Positions 18,086 to 26,827 of a DNA stretch of 64,000 bases are shown piece by piece. Under the pieces are notes generated by a model. That model was not told where the DNA came from, did not search any database, and saw only the letters and a list, made by a program, of their open reading frames with translations. A program made the position numbers and the translations under genes. Source of the DNA: Actinokineospora enzanensis DSM 44649 (GTDB taxonomy: Bacteria; Actinomycetota; Actinomycetes; Mycobacteriales; Pseudonocardiaceae); assembly GCF_000374445.1 (NCBI RefSeq), contig NZ_KB894403.1, positions 87,232 to 151,231 of the forward strand. The letters run 5' to 3'. Each line of letters starts with the position of its first letter. The first letter of the stretch is position 1.

Positions 18086-19044
18086 GTATCGGCATCGGAT
18101 CCATCCACTGTGTACTCCCGGACACCCTCGTCCCGGTCGCCGAGCTGCCGGAGATCGAGGCGCTCGGACACGAGGAGGTCGAGTTCGCCCGTTCCTGCGG
18201 GATCGAGACCATCTCGGAGTTCGACGGCCTCGCCTCCGGCGAGCTGGCCTCCCGGGCCTGCCTGGAACTGCTCGACCGCGAACCCGCCCAACCCGACCTG
18301 CTCCTGATGGTCGGCTCCCGCGCGCCGGACGTGCTGCTCGGTTCCGACGTCTGCCGCGTGCAGGCCGACACCAAGCTGACGAACACCTTCGCGTTCACCG
18401 TGGACGGCCTGGGCTGCACCGGTTCCAGCGCCGCCTGGGCCCTCGGCCGCGACCTGCTGCTGGCCGACCCGGCCAAGCAGTCCGTGCTGATCACCCACGC
18501 CAGCAGGCCGACCGGCGCCGACCGGGTGCGCTTCCCGGTCACCGTCATCGGCGACGGCGCCTGCGCGATGACCCTGGTGCGCGGCGGGCGGCCGGTGCTG
18601 CGCGCGCACCGGATGGCCACGGACGGCACCTTCCACGACCTGTTCGGCGTCGACTACAAGCAGACGCCCTGGTACGAGTGGCGTGAGGAGTGCGCCTCGC
18701 CCGACCGCTACCGCTTCGAACTGGCCCTGCACAGCCGGATGCGGCTGGGCAAGCTGGTCAAGCAGGTGCTCGCGGACGCGGGCGTCGAGCGCTCGGACGT
18801 CGCCGCCACGCTGATGCAGAACGTGACCGCGAGCGCGTACGACTTCTACTCGTCCCTGCTCGACCTGCCCATCCACCCCGTGTGCGGGGAGAACCTGAGC
18901 CGCTATGGCCACCTGGGCGCGATGGACGTGGTGCTCAACCTCGACCGCCTGCTCGCCACCGGCGGGCTTGCCAAGGGAGATCTCGTGTTGGTGCTGAACA
19001 ACAGTCCGGTCGCGGCCTGGGCGGTGACCCTGTGGGAACTGTGA
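18082..19044 (+). CDS. Divergent KSIII-like acyltransferase (catalytic His not conserved)
   Basis: A 320-residue protein of the FabH/KSIII fold with a nucleophile in VDGLGCTGSS (Cys112). At the position of the usual PHQAN catalytic His it reads LMQNVTA, and in place of the GNTGAAS Asn it reads GHLGAMD. It therefore lacks the decarboxylating Cys-His-Asn triad and is more likely an acyl-transfer or unusual condensation enzyme, as described for CerJ-like and tetronate-type KSIII homologues that partner with FkbH/ACP systems. It lies between the acyl-CoA dehydrogenase and FkbH-like genes with ATGA and GTGA overlaps, so it probably acts on the hydroxymalonyl- or glyceryl-ACP. Confidence 0.85.
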   Translation: MSIGIGSIHCVLPDTLVPVAELPEIEALGHEEVEFARSCGIETISEFDGLASGELASRACLELLDREPAQPDLLLMVGSRAPDVLLGSDVCRVQADTKLTNTFAFTVDGLGCTGSSAAWALGRDLLLADPAKQSVLITHASRPTGADRVRFPVTVIGDGACAMTLVRGGRPVLRAHRMATDGTFHDLFGVDYKQTPWYEWREECASPDRYRFELALHSRMRLGKLVKQVLADAGVERSDVAATLMQNVTASAYDFYSSLLDLPIHPVCGENLSRYGHLGAMDVVLNLDRLLATGGLAKGDLVLVLNNSPVAAWAVTLWEL

Positions 19045-20081
19045 AGTGCCTGGTCTGGGACCTCGACAACACGCTGTGGCCGGTCACCCTGCTGGAGGGT
19101 GGCGAGCCGACGCTGTCCGCGGAGATCCGCGCGGTGATCGTCGGGCTCGACGCCAGGGGCATCCTGCAGTCGGTGGCCAGCCGCAACGACCACGACCACG
19201 CCTGGGAGTGGCTGGAGAAGCTGGGCGTGGCCGAGTACTTCGTGCTCCCGCACATCGGCTGGGGCCCGAAGTCCGAGTCCGTGCGCGCCATCGCCGACCA
19301 GCTCAACTTCGCGCCCGGCACGATCGCCTTCATCGACGACCAGCCGACCGAGCGGGCCGAGGTGGCCTACCACCTGCCCGAGGTGCGCTGCTACGACGCC
19401 ACCCAGGTCACCGAGCTGCTCGGGCTGCCGGACTTCACGCCCACCACCGTCACCGCCGACTCGGCGCGGCGCCGCGAGATGTACCAGGCGGGATTCAAAC
19501 GCGACGAGGCCCGCGCGTCCTACTCGGGCGCCGACGAGGAGTTCCTCCGGTCGCTGGAGCTGGTCATGACCATCGGCCGGGCCACCGAGTACGAGCTGGC
19601 CCGGGTCGAGGAGCTGACCCTGCGGACCAGCCAGATGAACGCCACCGGCGTGCACTACTCCGACGAGACGCTGCGCGGCCTGCTCACCGACTCCACCCAC
19701 GAGGTCCTGGTCGTCAGCCTGGACGACCGGTTCGGCACACACGGCGCGGTCGGCGTGCTGCTGCTGGAGAAGCACGCGGACGTGTGGAACCTGAAGCTGC
19801 TGGCCACTTCCTGCCGCGTGGTCGCGTTCGGCGCGGGCACGGTGCTGCTGCACTGGCTGGCCGACCAGGCCGCCGCCGCGGGCGTGCACCTGGTCGCGGA
19901 CTTCCGCAAGACCGACCGCAACCGGATGATGGAGCTGGCCTACCGGTTCGCCGGGTTCGGCTCGCAGGACTGCGCCTGCATCGCCTCGGTGAGCACCGCC
20001 GACGTCCAGCACCTGCACCTGGTGCCCGAACGGCACGATGCGCCGACCACGATGCGGCTGGACGCGGTGAGCCTGGGATGA
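19041..20081 (+). CDS. FkbH-like HAD-family glyceryl-ACP synthase
   Basis: A 346-residue HAD-IIIC protein with the motif VWDLDNTLWPV at the N-terminus (Asp7 and Asp9), the FIDDQPTERAEV segment and the C-terminal acyltransferase-like half found in FkbH proteins (LRTSQMNATG). FkbH enzymes take 1,3-bisphosphoglycerate, dephosphorylate it and load the glyceryl group on a dedicated ACP. GTG at 19041 overlaps the KSIII-like stop. Together with the genes from 15907 it makes a complete set for 2-hydroxymalonyl-ACP, apart from a clearly assigned O-methyltransferase. Confidence 0.95.
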   Translation: MKCLVWDLDNTLWPVTLLEGGEPTLSAEIRAVIVGLDARGILQSVASRNDHDHAWEWLEKLGVAEYFVLPHIGWGPKSESVRAIADQLNFAPGTIAFIDDQPTERAEVAYHLPEVRCYDATQVTELLGLPDFTPTTVTADSARRREMYQAGFKRDEARASYSGADEEFLRSLELVMTIGRATEYELARVEELTLRTSQMNATGVHYSDETLRGLLTDSTHEVLVVSLDDRFGTHGAVGVLLLEKHADVWNLKLLATSCRVVAFGAGTVLLHWLADQAAAAGVHLVADFRKTDRNRMMELAYRFAGFGSQDCACIASVSTADVQHLHLVPERHDAPTTMRLDAVSLG

Positions 20082-21565
20082 CCACCGAGATCCCCGCCGC
20101 CCCCGGCCTCCCGGCGCTGACCGTCGCTCCCCTCGACGAGAGCCCCTTGGCCGTGCGGAACACGCTGTACGAGTGGTTCTCCCGGTCGTGCGACCGCCTA
20201 CCGGACGCCGTGGCGCTGGAGGTGGACGACTCCCGGGTGACCTACCGGGAGCTGCGGGAGCTCTCGGACGCCCTGGCCTCGGCGCTCGTGCAGGAGCACG
20301 GCGCCGCCCCGGGCCGCGTCGCGCTGCCCGCCACCCGCGAGCTGGCCACCTATGTCGGCTATCTCGCCGCGTTGCGGCTGGGCGCGGTGGTCACGCCGCT
20401 GAACCCGGCCCACCCCAAGGTCCGCAACGACGCGATCATGGCGCTGGCCCGCCCGGACGTCACCCTGGACGGCACGCTCCGCGTCGGGACCGCGCCGCTG
20501 CCGCCGTACACGGCGGAGCTGGACGACGTCGCGTACGTGCTGTTCACCTCGGGCTCGACCGGCCGTCCCAAGGGCGTGCCGATCACGCACGCGAACCTGG
20601 CGCCCTACATCGCGCACAACATCCGCCGGTTCGAGGTCGAGCCCGGCCACCGGATGTCGCACACCTTCGACCTGACCTTCGACCCGTCGGTGTTCGACCT
20701 GTTCGTCACCTGGGGCGCCGGGGCGACGCTGGTCGTGCCGGGCCGGGTGGAGCTGTTGGAGCCGGTGCGGTACCTCGCCGAGCGGGGCATCACGCACTGG
20801 TTCTCGGTGCCGTCGGTGGTCTCGGTGAGCGCGGGCCTGGGCAACCTGCCGACCGACGTGCCCACCTCGTTGCGGCACAGCGTGTTCATCGGCGAACAGC
20901 TCACCTACGCGCAGGCGCGCGCCTGGCACGAGGTGGCCCCGGACGCGGAGATCACCAACGTCTACGGGCCGACCGAGCTGACCGTCGCCTGCTCGGAGTA
21001 CACGCTGCCGTACGACCCCGCCGACTGGCCCGCCACCTCCAACGACACGGTGCCGATCGGGCCGGTCTACGACTTCCTGGACTCGCTCGTGCTCGACGAC
21101 GGCGAGCTGTGCGTGCGCGGCGCCCAGCGGTTCGGCGGCTATCTCGACCCGGCCGACAACGCCGGACGCTTCCTGCCCGACGAGCCGGAGCTGACCGCCG
21201 AGCACTACTACCGCACCGGCGACCGCGTGCGGCAGGAGGACGGCAACTGGGTCCACCTGGGCAGGCTGGACAACCAGGTGAAGGTCCGTGGCTACCGGAT
21301 GGAGCTCGGCGAGGTCGAGGCCGCCCTGCGCGGCCACGACGCCGTGCGCGACGCGATCGTGCTTGCCGTCGCGGACCGGGGCGAGAACGAGCTGATCGCC
21401 TTCTTCACCGGCGACCCGGTGCCGACCACCGACCTGGTCCGCTGGCTGCGCGGGCGGCTGCCCATCCACATGGTGCCGCGCCGCTGCCACCATCTGGCCG
21501 AGATCCCGCTCAACGTCAACGGCAAGGCCGACCGCGCCCGGCTGCGAGAGCTGGTGACCTCGTGA
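20078..21565 (+). CDS. Stand-alone adenylation enzyme (amino-acid-activating, in trans)
   Basis: A 495-residue adenylate-forming enzyme without a carrier domain. It has [30 protein letters not shown] and the late lysine in NVNGKADR. The pocket position equivalent to Asp235 is Asp (FDPSVFDLF), indicating an alpha-amino acid substrate. I read the pocket as D-P-F-F-V-I-V-V-A-K, which I cannot assign. Proteins of this layout load free carrier domains in trans (DltA-like or ZmaJ-like). It may therefore load the orphan carrier in the C-T-C protein or the free PCP, or supply a seryl-type thioester to the extender ACP. Confidence 0.9.
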   Translation: MTTEIPAAPGLPALTVAPLDESPLAVRNTLYEWFSRSCDRLPDAVALEVDDSRVTYRELRELSDALASALVQEHGAAPGRVALPATRELATYVGYLAALRLGAVVTPLNPAHPKVRNDAIMALARPDVTLDGTLRVGTAPLPPYTAELDDVAYVLFTSGSTGRPKGVPITHANLAPYIAHNIRRFEVEPGHRMSHTFDLTFDPSVFDLFVTWGAGATLVVPGRVELLEPVRYLAERGITHWFSVPSVVSVSAGLGNLPTDVPTSLRHSVFIGEQLTYAQARAWHEVAPDAEITNVYGPTELTVACSEYTLPYDPADWPATSNDTVPIGPVYDFLDSLVLDDGELCVRGAQRFGGYLDPADNAGRFLPDEPELTAEHYYRTGDRVRQEDGNWVHLGRLDNQVKVRGYRMELGEVEAALRGHDAVRDAIVLAVADRGENELIAFFTGDPVPTTDLVRWLRGRLPIHMVPRRCHHLAEIPLNVNGKADRARLRELVTS

Positions 21566-22803
21566 AAGCCATGGTGACGAACCTCGTCCGGCAGGTCTAC
21601 CCGCCGCCCGGCCCGATCCGGGTGCTGGTCGCGGCCAACCTCGCGCACGGCGTCGGCAACGGCATGCTGCTCACCGTCGTGCTGTTGTTCTTCACCAAGT
21701 CGGTGGGCATCGCGGGCACCTCGGTCGGCATCGGCCTGACCATCGCCGCCGCGCTGAAGATGCTGATCAGCGTGCCCGCCGGGCACCTGACCGACGTCCT
21801 GGGCGCGCGCAACGCGGCCATCGGGTTCCACGTCGTGCAGGGCGTGCTCATCGGCGGCTACGTGCTGGTCGACGAGCCGGTCGGGTTCACCATCGTGGCC
21901 AGCCTGGTGTACATGGCCGAGTCCGGCGCGCACTCCTCGGAGGCCGCGCTGGTCGCCGCCGCGCTGCCGCACGACCAGCGGATCACCGCGCGCGCCTACA
22001 CCCGCTCGTCCAACAACATCGGGTTCTCCCTCGGCGCGCTGCTCGGCGGTCTCGCGCTCACCTTCAACACCCGGCCGGTCTACGTCGGGCTGCTGCTCGG
22101 CTGCGCGGTGCTGTACGCGGCCAGCGCGTTCGTCTACCTCAAGCTGCCCAAGGTCGAGCGGGTGGAGCGGCCGGAGGGCGTGCACCGCTGGGAAGTGCTG
22201 CGGGACAAGCCGTTCGCCGTGTTCGGACTGCTCAACACCGTGCTGGTGATGAACGTCGGCATCCTGCTCGTGGCGCTGCCGATCTGGATCTCGGAGAAGA
22301 CCAACGCCCCGCCGGTCGTCTACTCGGGCGTCCTCATCCTCAACACCGCCATGGTGGTGGCCCTGCAGGTGCGGGCGAGCAAGGGTGCGGAGACCATCGA
22401 GGGCGGCGCGCGGGCGCTGCAACGGTGCGGGCTGTCGCTCGCGGTGTGCTGCGCGCTGTTCGCGCTCGCCGCCGGTCAGCCCGCGTGGCTGGCGGTGGTG
22501 TTCCTCGGTCTGGGCGCCGTCGTGCACACCATCGGCGAGCTGCTCTACAGCGCGGGCTCCTGGGCGCTGGCCTACGAGCTGGCCCCGGAGCACGCGCACG
22601 GGCAGTACCAGGGCTTTTTCGGCATGACCTCCAACCTGGGCAACATGGTGACCCCGATCGTGGTGACCTGGCTGATCGTCGGCGTCGGCTGGCCCGGCTG
22701 GCTGGTGCTCGGCGCGCTGCTGGCGGTCGCCGGTCTGCTCGCCCCCTCCGTCGCCAGGGTGGCGGCCCGTTCCAAGATCGCGGAAAAGGCGGTGACCAGC
22801 TGA
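21562..22803 (+). CDS. MFS transporter, probable product exporter
   Basis: A 413-residue integral membrane protein with about twelve hydrophobic segments and MFS features (an early GHLTDVLGARNA loop between helices 2 and 3). GTG at 21562 overlaps the upstream stop; an ATG at 21571 is an alternative. Its overlap with both the adenylation gene and the monooxygenase gene places it in the biosynthetic operon, so export of the peptide product and self-protection are the likely roles. Confidence 0.9.
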   Translation: MKAMVTNLVRQVYPPPGPIRVLVAANLAHGVGNGMLLTVVLLFFTKSVGIAGTSVGIGLTIAAALKMLISVPAGHLTDVLGARNAAIGFHVVQGVLIGGYVLVDEPVGFTIVASLVYMAESGAHSSEAALVAAALPHDQRITARAYTRSSNNIGFSLGALLGGLALTFNTRPVYVGLLLGCAVLYAASAFVYLKLPKVERVERPEGVHRWEVLRDKPFAVFGLLNTVLVMNVGILLVALPIWISEKTNAPPVVYSGVLILNTAMVVALQVRASKGAETIEGGARALQRCGLSLAVCCALFALAAGQPAWLAVVFLGLGAVVHTIGELLYSAGSWALAYELAPEHAHGQYQGFFGMTSNLGNMVTPIVVTWLIVGVGWPGWLVLGALLAVAGLLAPSVARVAARSKIAEKAVTS

Positions 22804-23843
22804 TGGACTTCGGCCTGTTCTACTTCGCCAACGACAACTGCGCGCTCGACACGGCCAGGTACGACCTGCTGCTGTCCGGCGCGCGCTTCGCCGACGAGCA
22901 CGACTTCAGCGCGGTGTGGACGCCCGAGCGGCACTTCCACCCGTTCGGCGGGATCTACCCGAACCCGGCCGTGACCGGCGCCGCCGTCGCGGCGGTGACC
23001 GAGCGGGTCGCCATCCGGGCGGGCAGCGTGGTGGCGCCGTTGCACCACCCGCTGCGGATCGCCGAGGAGTGGTCGGTGGTCGACAACATCTCCGGCGGCC
23101 GCGCGGGCATCTCGCTCGCCTCCGGCTGGCACGCCACCGACTACGTGCTGCGCCCGGAGAACTACCCCGACCGCCGCAAGCTGGTCATCGACTACGCCGA
23201 ACAGCTGCGCGGCCTGTGGCGCGGCGACTCGATGTCCGCTGTGGACGGTGTGGGCAATACCAGCGAGGTGCGGATCTTCCCGCCGCCGGTGCAGCGCGAG
23301 CTGCCGATCTGGATCACCAGCGCGGGCGGCGTGGACACCTTCCGCGCCGCAGGCCGCATCGGCGCCGGCCTGCTCACCCACCTGCTCGGCCAGGACCTCG
23401 ACGAACTGGCGAACAAGATCGCCGAATACCGCGCGGCCGCCGCCGAGCACGGCAGCCCCGGCCATGTGGTCCTGATGGTGCACACCTTCCTGGGCGACGA
23501 CGAGGACCAGGTCCGCGAGACCGTCCGCGAACCGCTGTCGAACTACCTGCGCGGCTCGATCAACCTCCTGCTCGGCTCGCAGCTGCCCGGCGCGAAGAAG
23601 ATCGACCCGGCGAAGCTGCGCGACTCGGAGATCGACTTCCTGGTGAGCCGGTCCTTCGACCGCTACTACGAGGACGGCGGCCTCCTCGGCACCGTCCCCA
23701 AGGCCCTGCGCGTCGTCGACCGCGCCCGCGACCTTGGCGTCGACGAGCTCGCCTGCCTGATCGACTTCGGCGTCGACCCCAAGCACGTCCTGGCGGGCCT
23801 GCACCACCTGAACGAACTCCGACTCCTCGCGAAGAAGGCCTGA
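22803..23843 (+). CDS. MupA/Atu3671-type FMN-dependent luciferase-like monooxygenase
   Basis: A 346-residue bacterial luciferase-fold protein beginning MDFGLFYFANDN, with VWTPERHFHPFGG and SLASGWHATDYVL. These are hallmarks of the natural-product subfamily of luciferase-like monooxygenases found free or fused in NRPS/PKS proteins. Such enzymes use reduced flavin and O2 for hydroxylation or oxidative tailoring of carrier-bound intermediates. ATG at 22803 shares its A with the transporter stop codon. The site of oxidation cannot be read from the sequence. Confidence 0.92.
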   Translation: MDFGLFYFANDNCALDTARYDLLLSGARFADEHDFSAVWTPERHFHPFGGIYPNPAVTGAAVAAVTERVAIRAGSVVAPLHHPLRIAEEWSVVDNISGGRAGISLASGWHATDYVLRPENYPDRRKLVIDYAEQLRGLWRGDSMSAVDGVGNTSEVRIFPPPVQRELPIWITSAGGVDTFRAAGRIGAGLLTHLLGQDLDELANKIAEYRAAAAEHGSPGHVVLMVHTFLGDDEDQVRETVREPLSNYLRGSINLLLGSQLPGAKKIDPAKLRDSEIDFLVSRSFDRYYEDGGLLGTVPKALRVVDRARDLGVDELACLIDFGVDPKHVLAGLHHLNELRLLAKKA

Positions 23844-25513
23844 TGAACGTCCACGCCCTGTCCGACCGCTACATCGCGGAGTTCGCCGCGCTGGACCCGC
23901 TGACCGGCAGCTACCTCGGCATCCCCGGCCACGACGAGGACATGACCGACTTCTCGCCGGAGGGCTATCAGGCCAGGGGCGAACTGCGCGCCCGCACCCT
24001 GCGTGAGATCGCCGACGCCCCCGCCGCCGACGACGCGGAGGAGCTGGCCCGCGAGGTCCTCCAGGAGCGCGTCGGCACCGAGCTGGACATGCACGCGGCC
24101 GGGCTGGACGAGGCGTGCGTGAACACCATCAACAGCCCGATCCAGGAAATCCGGATCACCTTCGACCTGATGTCCTCGGACACCGCCGAGGACTGGGCCA
24201 GGATCGCCAAACGGATGGCCAAGGTCCCGTTCGCGCTGGCGGGCCTGGGCGCCTCGCTCAGCCGCGCGGTGGACCGGGGTACCTCCACGTCGGCCCGGCA
24301 ACTCCGCAAGATCGCGGGCCAGTGCGACACCTGGGCGGGCCGCACCGGCGGCGAGGGCTTCTTCCCCAAGTTCATCCGAGGCGCGACGGACCTGGTGAGC
24401 CCGGCCCTGGCCGCCGAGCTGGAGGTCAACGCCAAGGCCGCAGGCGAGGCCTTCGCCGACTTCGCCGAACACCTGCGCGCCAACGTGGCCCCGGGCGCCC
24501 CGGACCGCGACGGTGTCGGCGCGGACACCTACGCCCTGTGGTCCCGCCAGTTCCTCGGCGCGCGGATCGACCTGACCGAGGCTTACGAGTGGGCCTGGGA
24601 CGAGTTCGCGCGCATCGAGAAGGAGATGCTCGCCCTGGCCGGTCGGATCAAGCCGGGCGCTTCCCTGACCGAGGCCGCCGCCGTCCTGGACGCCGACCCC
24701 CGGTACCTGATCGAGGGCCGCGCGGAGTACGGCCGCTGGTGGCAGGCAGCGAACGACCAGGCGCTCCAGGACCTGCGCGGTGTCCACTTCGACATCCCGG
24801 ACGAGCTGATGCGCTTCGAGGTCCGCGAAGCACCTCCGGGTGGCTCCATCGGGCAGTACTACGCGGCCCCGACCGATGACTTCTCGCGGCCGGGGAGCAC
24901 GTGGTGGATCGCGCCTGCCGGTCAGACCGTGTTTCCGACCTGGCGGCAGATCTCGCAGGTGTATCACGAGGGGGTGCCTGGGCATCACCTTCAGCTGGGC
25001 ACCGCTGTGTACCAGGCGGAACGACTCAACAAGTACCAGCGGCTGTTGGCGTTCGCGTATGGGCATGGTGAGGGATGGGCTCTCTATGCGGAGAAGCTCA
25101 TGCGCGAGTTGGGCTATGTGTCCTCGGATGGGGATGTGTTCGGGTCGCTGAATGATGAGCTGTACCGGGCTACCCGGGTGATCCTGGACATCGGGATGCA
25201 TCTGGAGTTGGCGATCCCCGCCGGGACCGGGTTCCACGAGGGGGAGAAGTGGACTCCGGCGTTGGCGTTGGAGTTCTTCCTGACGCGGACCACGGTGCCG
25301 GAGCCGTTGGCCCGGGACGAGGTGGATCGGTACCTGGGATGGCCCGCACAGGGGACGTCCTACAAGTTGGGGGAGCGGCTGTGGTTGGCCGCTATCGAGG
25401 ATGCCCGGGTGCGGCATGGGGAAGCGTTCGACCTGAAGGACTTCCACATGCGAGCGCTGGAGATGGGCTCCATGGGCTTGGACACCCTGCGGGTCCGACT
25501 CGCCGCCATCTGA
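23843..25513 (+). CDS. DUF885 family zinc metallopeptidase-like protein
   Basis: A 556-residue soluble protein with no signal peptide. It has the zinc-binding motif YHEGVPGHHLQ and, about 30 residues later, GEGWALYAE, as in DUF885 (M3/M32-related gluzincin-like) proteins. ATG at 23843 overlaps the monooxygenase stop, so it ends the biosynthetic operon. It may trim or hydrolyse the peptide, remove a leader group, or provide resistance by cleaving it; none of these can be chosen from sequence alone. Near its 3' end the gene has more T and fewer C codons than the rest of the operon, so the last third may have a different history. Confidence 0.9.
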   Translation: MNVHALSDRYIAEFAALDPLTGSYLGIPGHDEDMTDFSPEGYQARGELRARTLREIADAPAADDAEELAREVLQERVGTELDMHAAGLDEACVNTINSPIQEIRITFDLMSSDTAEDWARIAKRMAKVPFALAGLGASLSRAVDRGTSTSARQLRKIAGQCDTWAGRTGGEGFFPKFIRGATDLVSPALAAELEVNAKAAGEAFADFAEHLRANVAPGAPDRDGVGADTYALWSRQFLGARIDLTEAYEWAWDEFARIEKEMLALAGRIKPGASLTEAAAVLDADPRYLIEGRAEYGRWWQAANDQALQDLRGVHFDIPDELMRFEVREAPPGGSIGQYYAAPTDDFSRPGSTWWIAPAGQTVFPTWRQISQVYHEGVPGHHLQLGTAVYQAERLNKYQRLLAFAYGHGEGWALYAEKLMRELGYVSSDGDVFGSLNDELYRATRVILDIGMHLELAIPAGTGFHEGEKWTPALALEFFLTRTTVPEPLARDEVDRYLGWPAQGTSYKLGERLWLAAIEDARVRHGEAFDLKDFHMRALEMGSMGLDTLRVRLAAI

Positions 25514-25535
25514 GTTCCAGCTCCGCCACCTTCTG

Positions 25536-25585
25536 ACAGGAACGGGATCCCATCTCCGCGTACGGAGGTGGGATCCCGTTCCTGT
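25536..25585. terminator. Long bidirectional stem-loop terminator
   Basis: Two 23-base arms (25536-25558 and 25563-25585) are complementary with a single mismatch and enclose a four-base loop. The element lies between the convergent genes ending at 25513 and 25616, the expected position for a shared terminator. Confidence 0.85.
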
Positions 25586-25615
25586 CGGCAGAGTTCTGAA
25601 TGCGCCGCTTTGGCC

Positions 25616-26827
25616 TCAGGCAGGCTGCATGGCCTGGTCGATCTGAGTGGCCAGCCCGCCGAGGATCTTCCGAGCAGTCTCCTCGCCCCACGCATCACCG
25701 CTGACATGCGCCGACAACGCGCCATCGTTGTTCTCCCGCGCGCGGATGACGAACCCGCTCGCGTCCCCGAGATCCTTGGGCCCCGCCGCGTTCACCACAC
25801 AGGCCATCGCCTCGCCGAACCGCACGGTACTCGGCCACCGGTCCGGCACGTACTCGAAGAACGGCATCCCGTTCATCGGCTCGAACTCGGTCATCCCCCT
25901 GACTTCCCCCATATCGAACCGGCAGTGCCGCTGACAGCCGAGTAATGTGTCCCGCACCCGTTGTCCATACTCGACATCCAACACCGAGGGCGGCGCGGGC
26001 AACGGGACCAAAGCGGGCAGGATGCATGGCCCGAACACGTTCCTCCACTCAGGACGATCGCGTTTTCTGAACACCGTCGTGAACATGATCCGACTATCCC
26101 CGACATACGACCGCATCGCGCATCCCAACGCCGCGAACAACGTGGTCGAGATCGTCCCCCGATGTCCCCGAGCCACCCGATGCGCCGCCGACAGCTCCCC
26201 AGGACTCAACAACACATCCCGATACGCATACGGCGCACCCCCGAGTCGGACCGCCCCGAACTCGTGCCCCACGATCGCCTCGGTCCACCACCGTCGAGCG
26301 GCCTCCACCCCGGACCGACTCTGTTCCTCCTCGAACTCCGCATACTCCCCGTACTGAGCCGCAGGCCCATCCGGCAACACGCCACCACTCACATACGCTG
26401 TATACAACGCGCCCAACTCGTTCAGCACACTCCATACGGTCTCCGGATCGGCGATCATGTGGTGCAGGTGCAGGTACAGCAGATGTTCGCCTGCCCCGAC
26501 CCGGACCAACCGCACCACCACCGGTGACCCGGCGTCGACCGGGGCATGCAGCGAACCGTCCCCATCCTGCACAACGGCCTTGATCTTGCCCGACACCACC
26601 TGCACGGCCCCGCCGTCATCCTCGACGACCCGGGTTCGCAACACCTCATGCCGCCGCAGCAATTCCGCCAGTGCGGTCTCAAGAACGCGACGATCGAACG
26701 GTCCGGTCACCGAGACCACCGCGTTCATCGTGAACCACGGTCCCGACAGCCACGATATCTCTCGCGCCGCCTCCAGCATCCACCGCTGGAAGATCGAGAC
26801 CGGCCGAACCAGCTCCCCGGCCATCAT
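25616..26827 (-). CDS. Condensation-domain-like acyltransferase, stand-alone
   Basis: A 403-residue protein with the chloramphenicol-acetyltransferase / NRPS condensation fold: an N-terminal SIFQRWMLEAARE segment, RRHEVLRTR, and the active site HLHHMIADPETV (His122-His123, Asp retained). The usual DG is DP. It has no carrier or adenylation domain. Such free domains join an acyl donor on a carrier protein to a soluble amine or alcohol (VibH, PapA and related). The start at 26827 overlaps the upstream stop (ATGA). It is the last gene of the leftward six-gene cassette and most likely condenses the ACP-bound unit of that cassette with a second substrate. Confidence 0.85.
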   Translation of the reverse strand: MMAGELVRPVSIFQRWMLEAAREISWLSGPWFTMNAVVSVTGPFDRRVLETALAELLRRHEVLRTRVVEDDGGAVQVVSGKIKAVVQDGDGSLHAPVDAGSPVVVRLVRVGAGEHLLYLHLHHMIADPETVWSVLNELGALYTAYVSGGVLPDGPAAQYGEYAEFEEEQSRSGVEAARRWWTEAIVGHEFGAVRLGGAPYAYRDVLLSPGELSAAHRVARGHRGTISTTLFAALGCAMRSYVGDSRIMFTTVFRKRDRPEWRNVFGPCILPALVPLPAPPSVLDVEYGQRVRDTLLGCQRHCRFDMGEVRGMTEFEPMNGMPFFEYVPDRWPSTVRFGEAMACVVNAAGPKDLGDASGFVIRARENNDGALSAHVSGDAWGEETARKILGGLATQIDQAMQPA

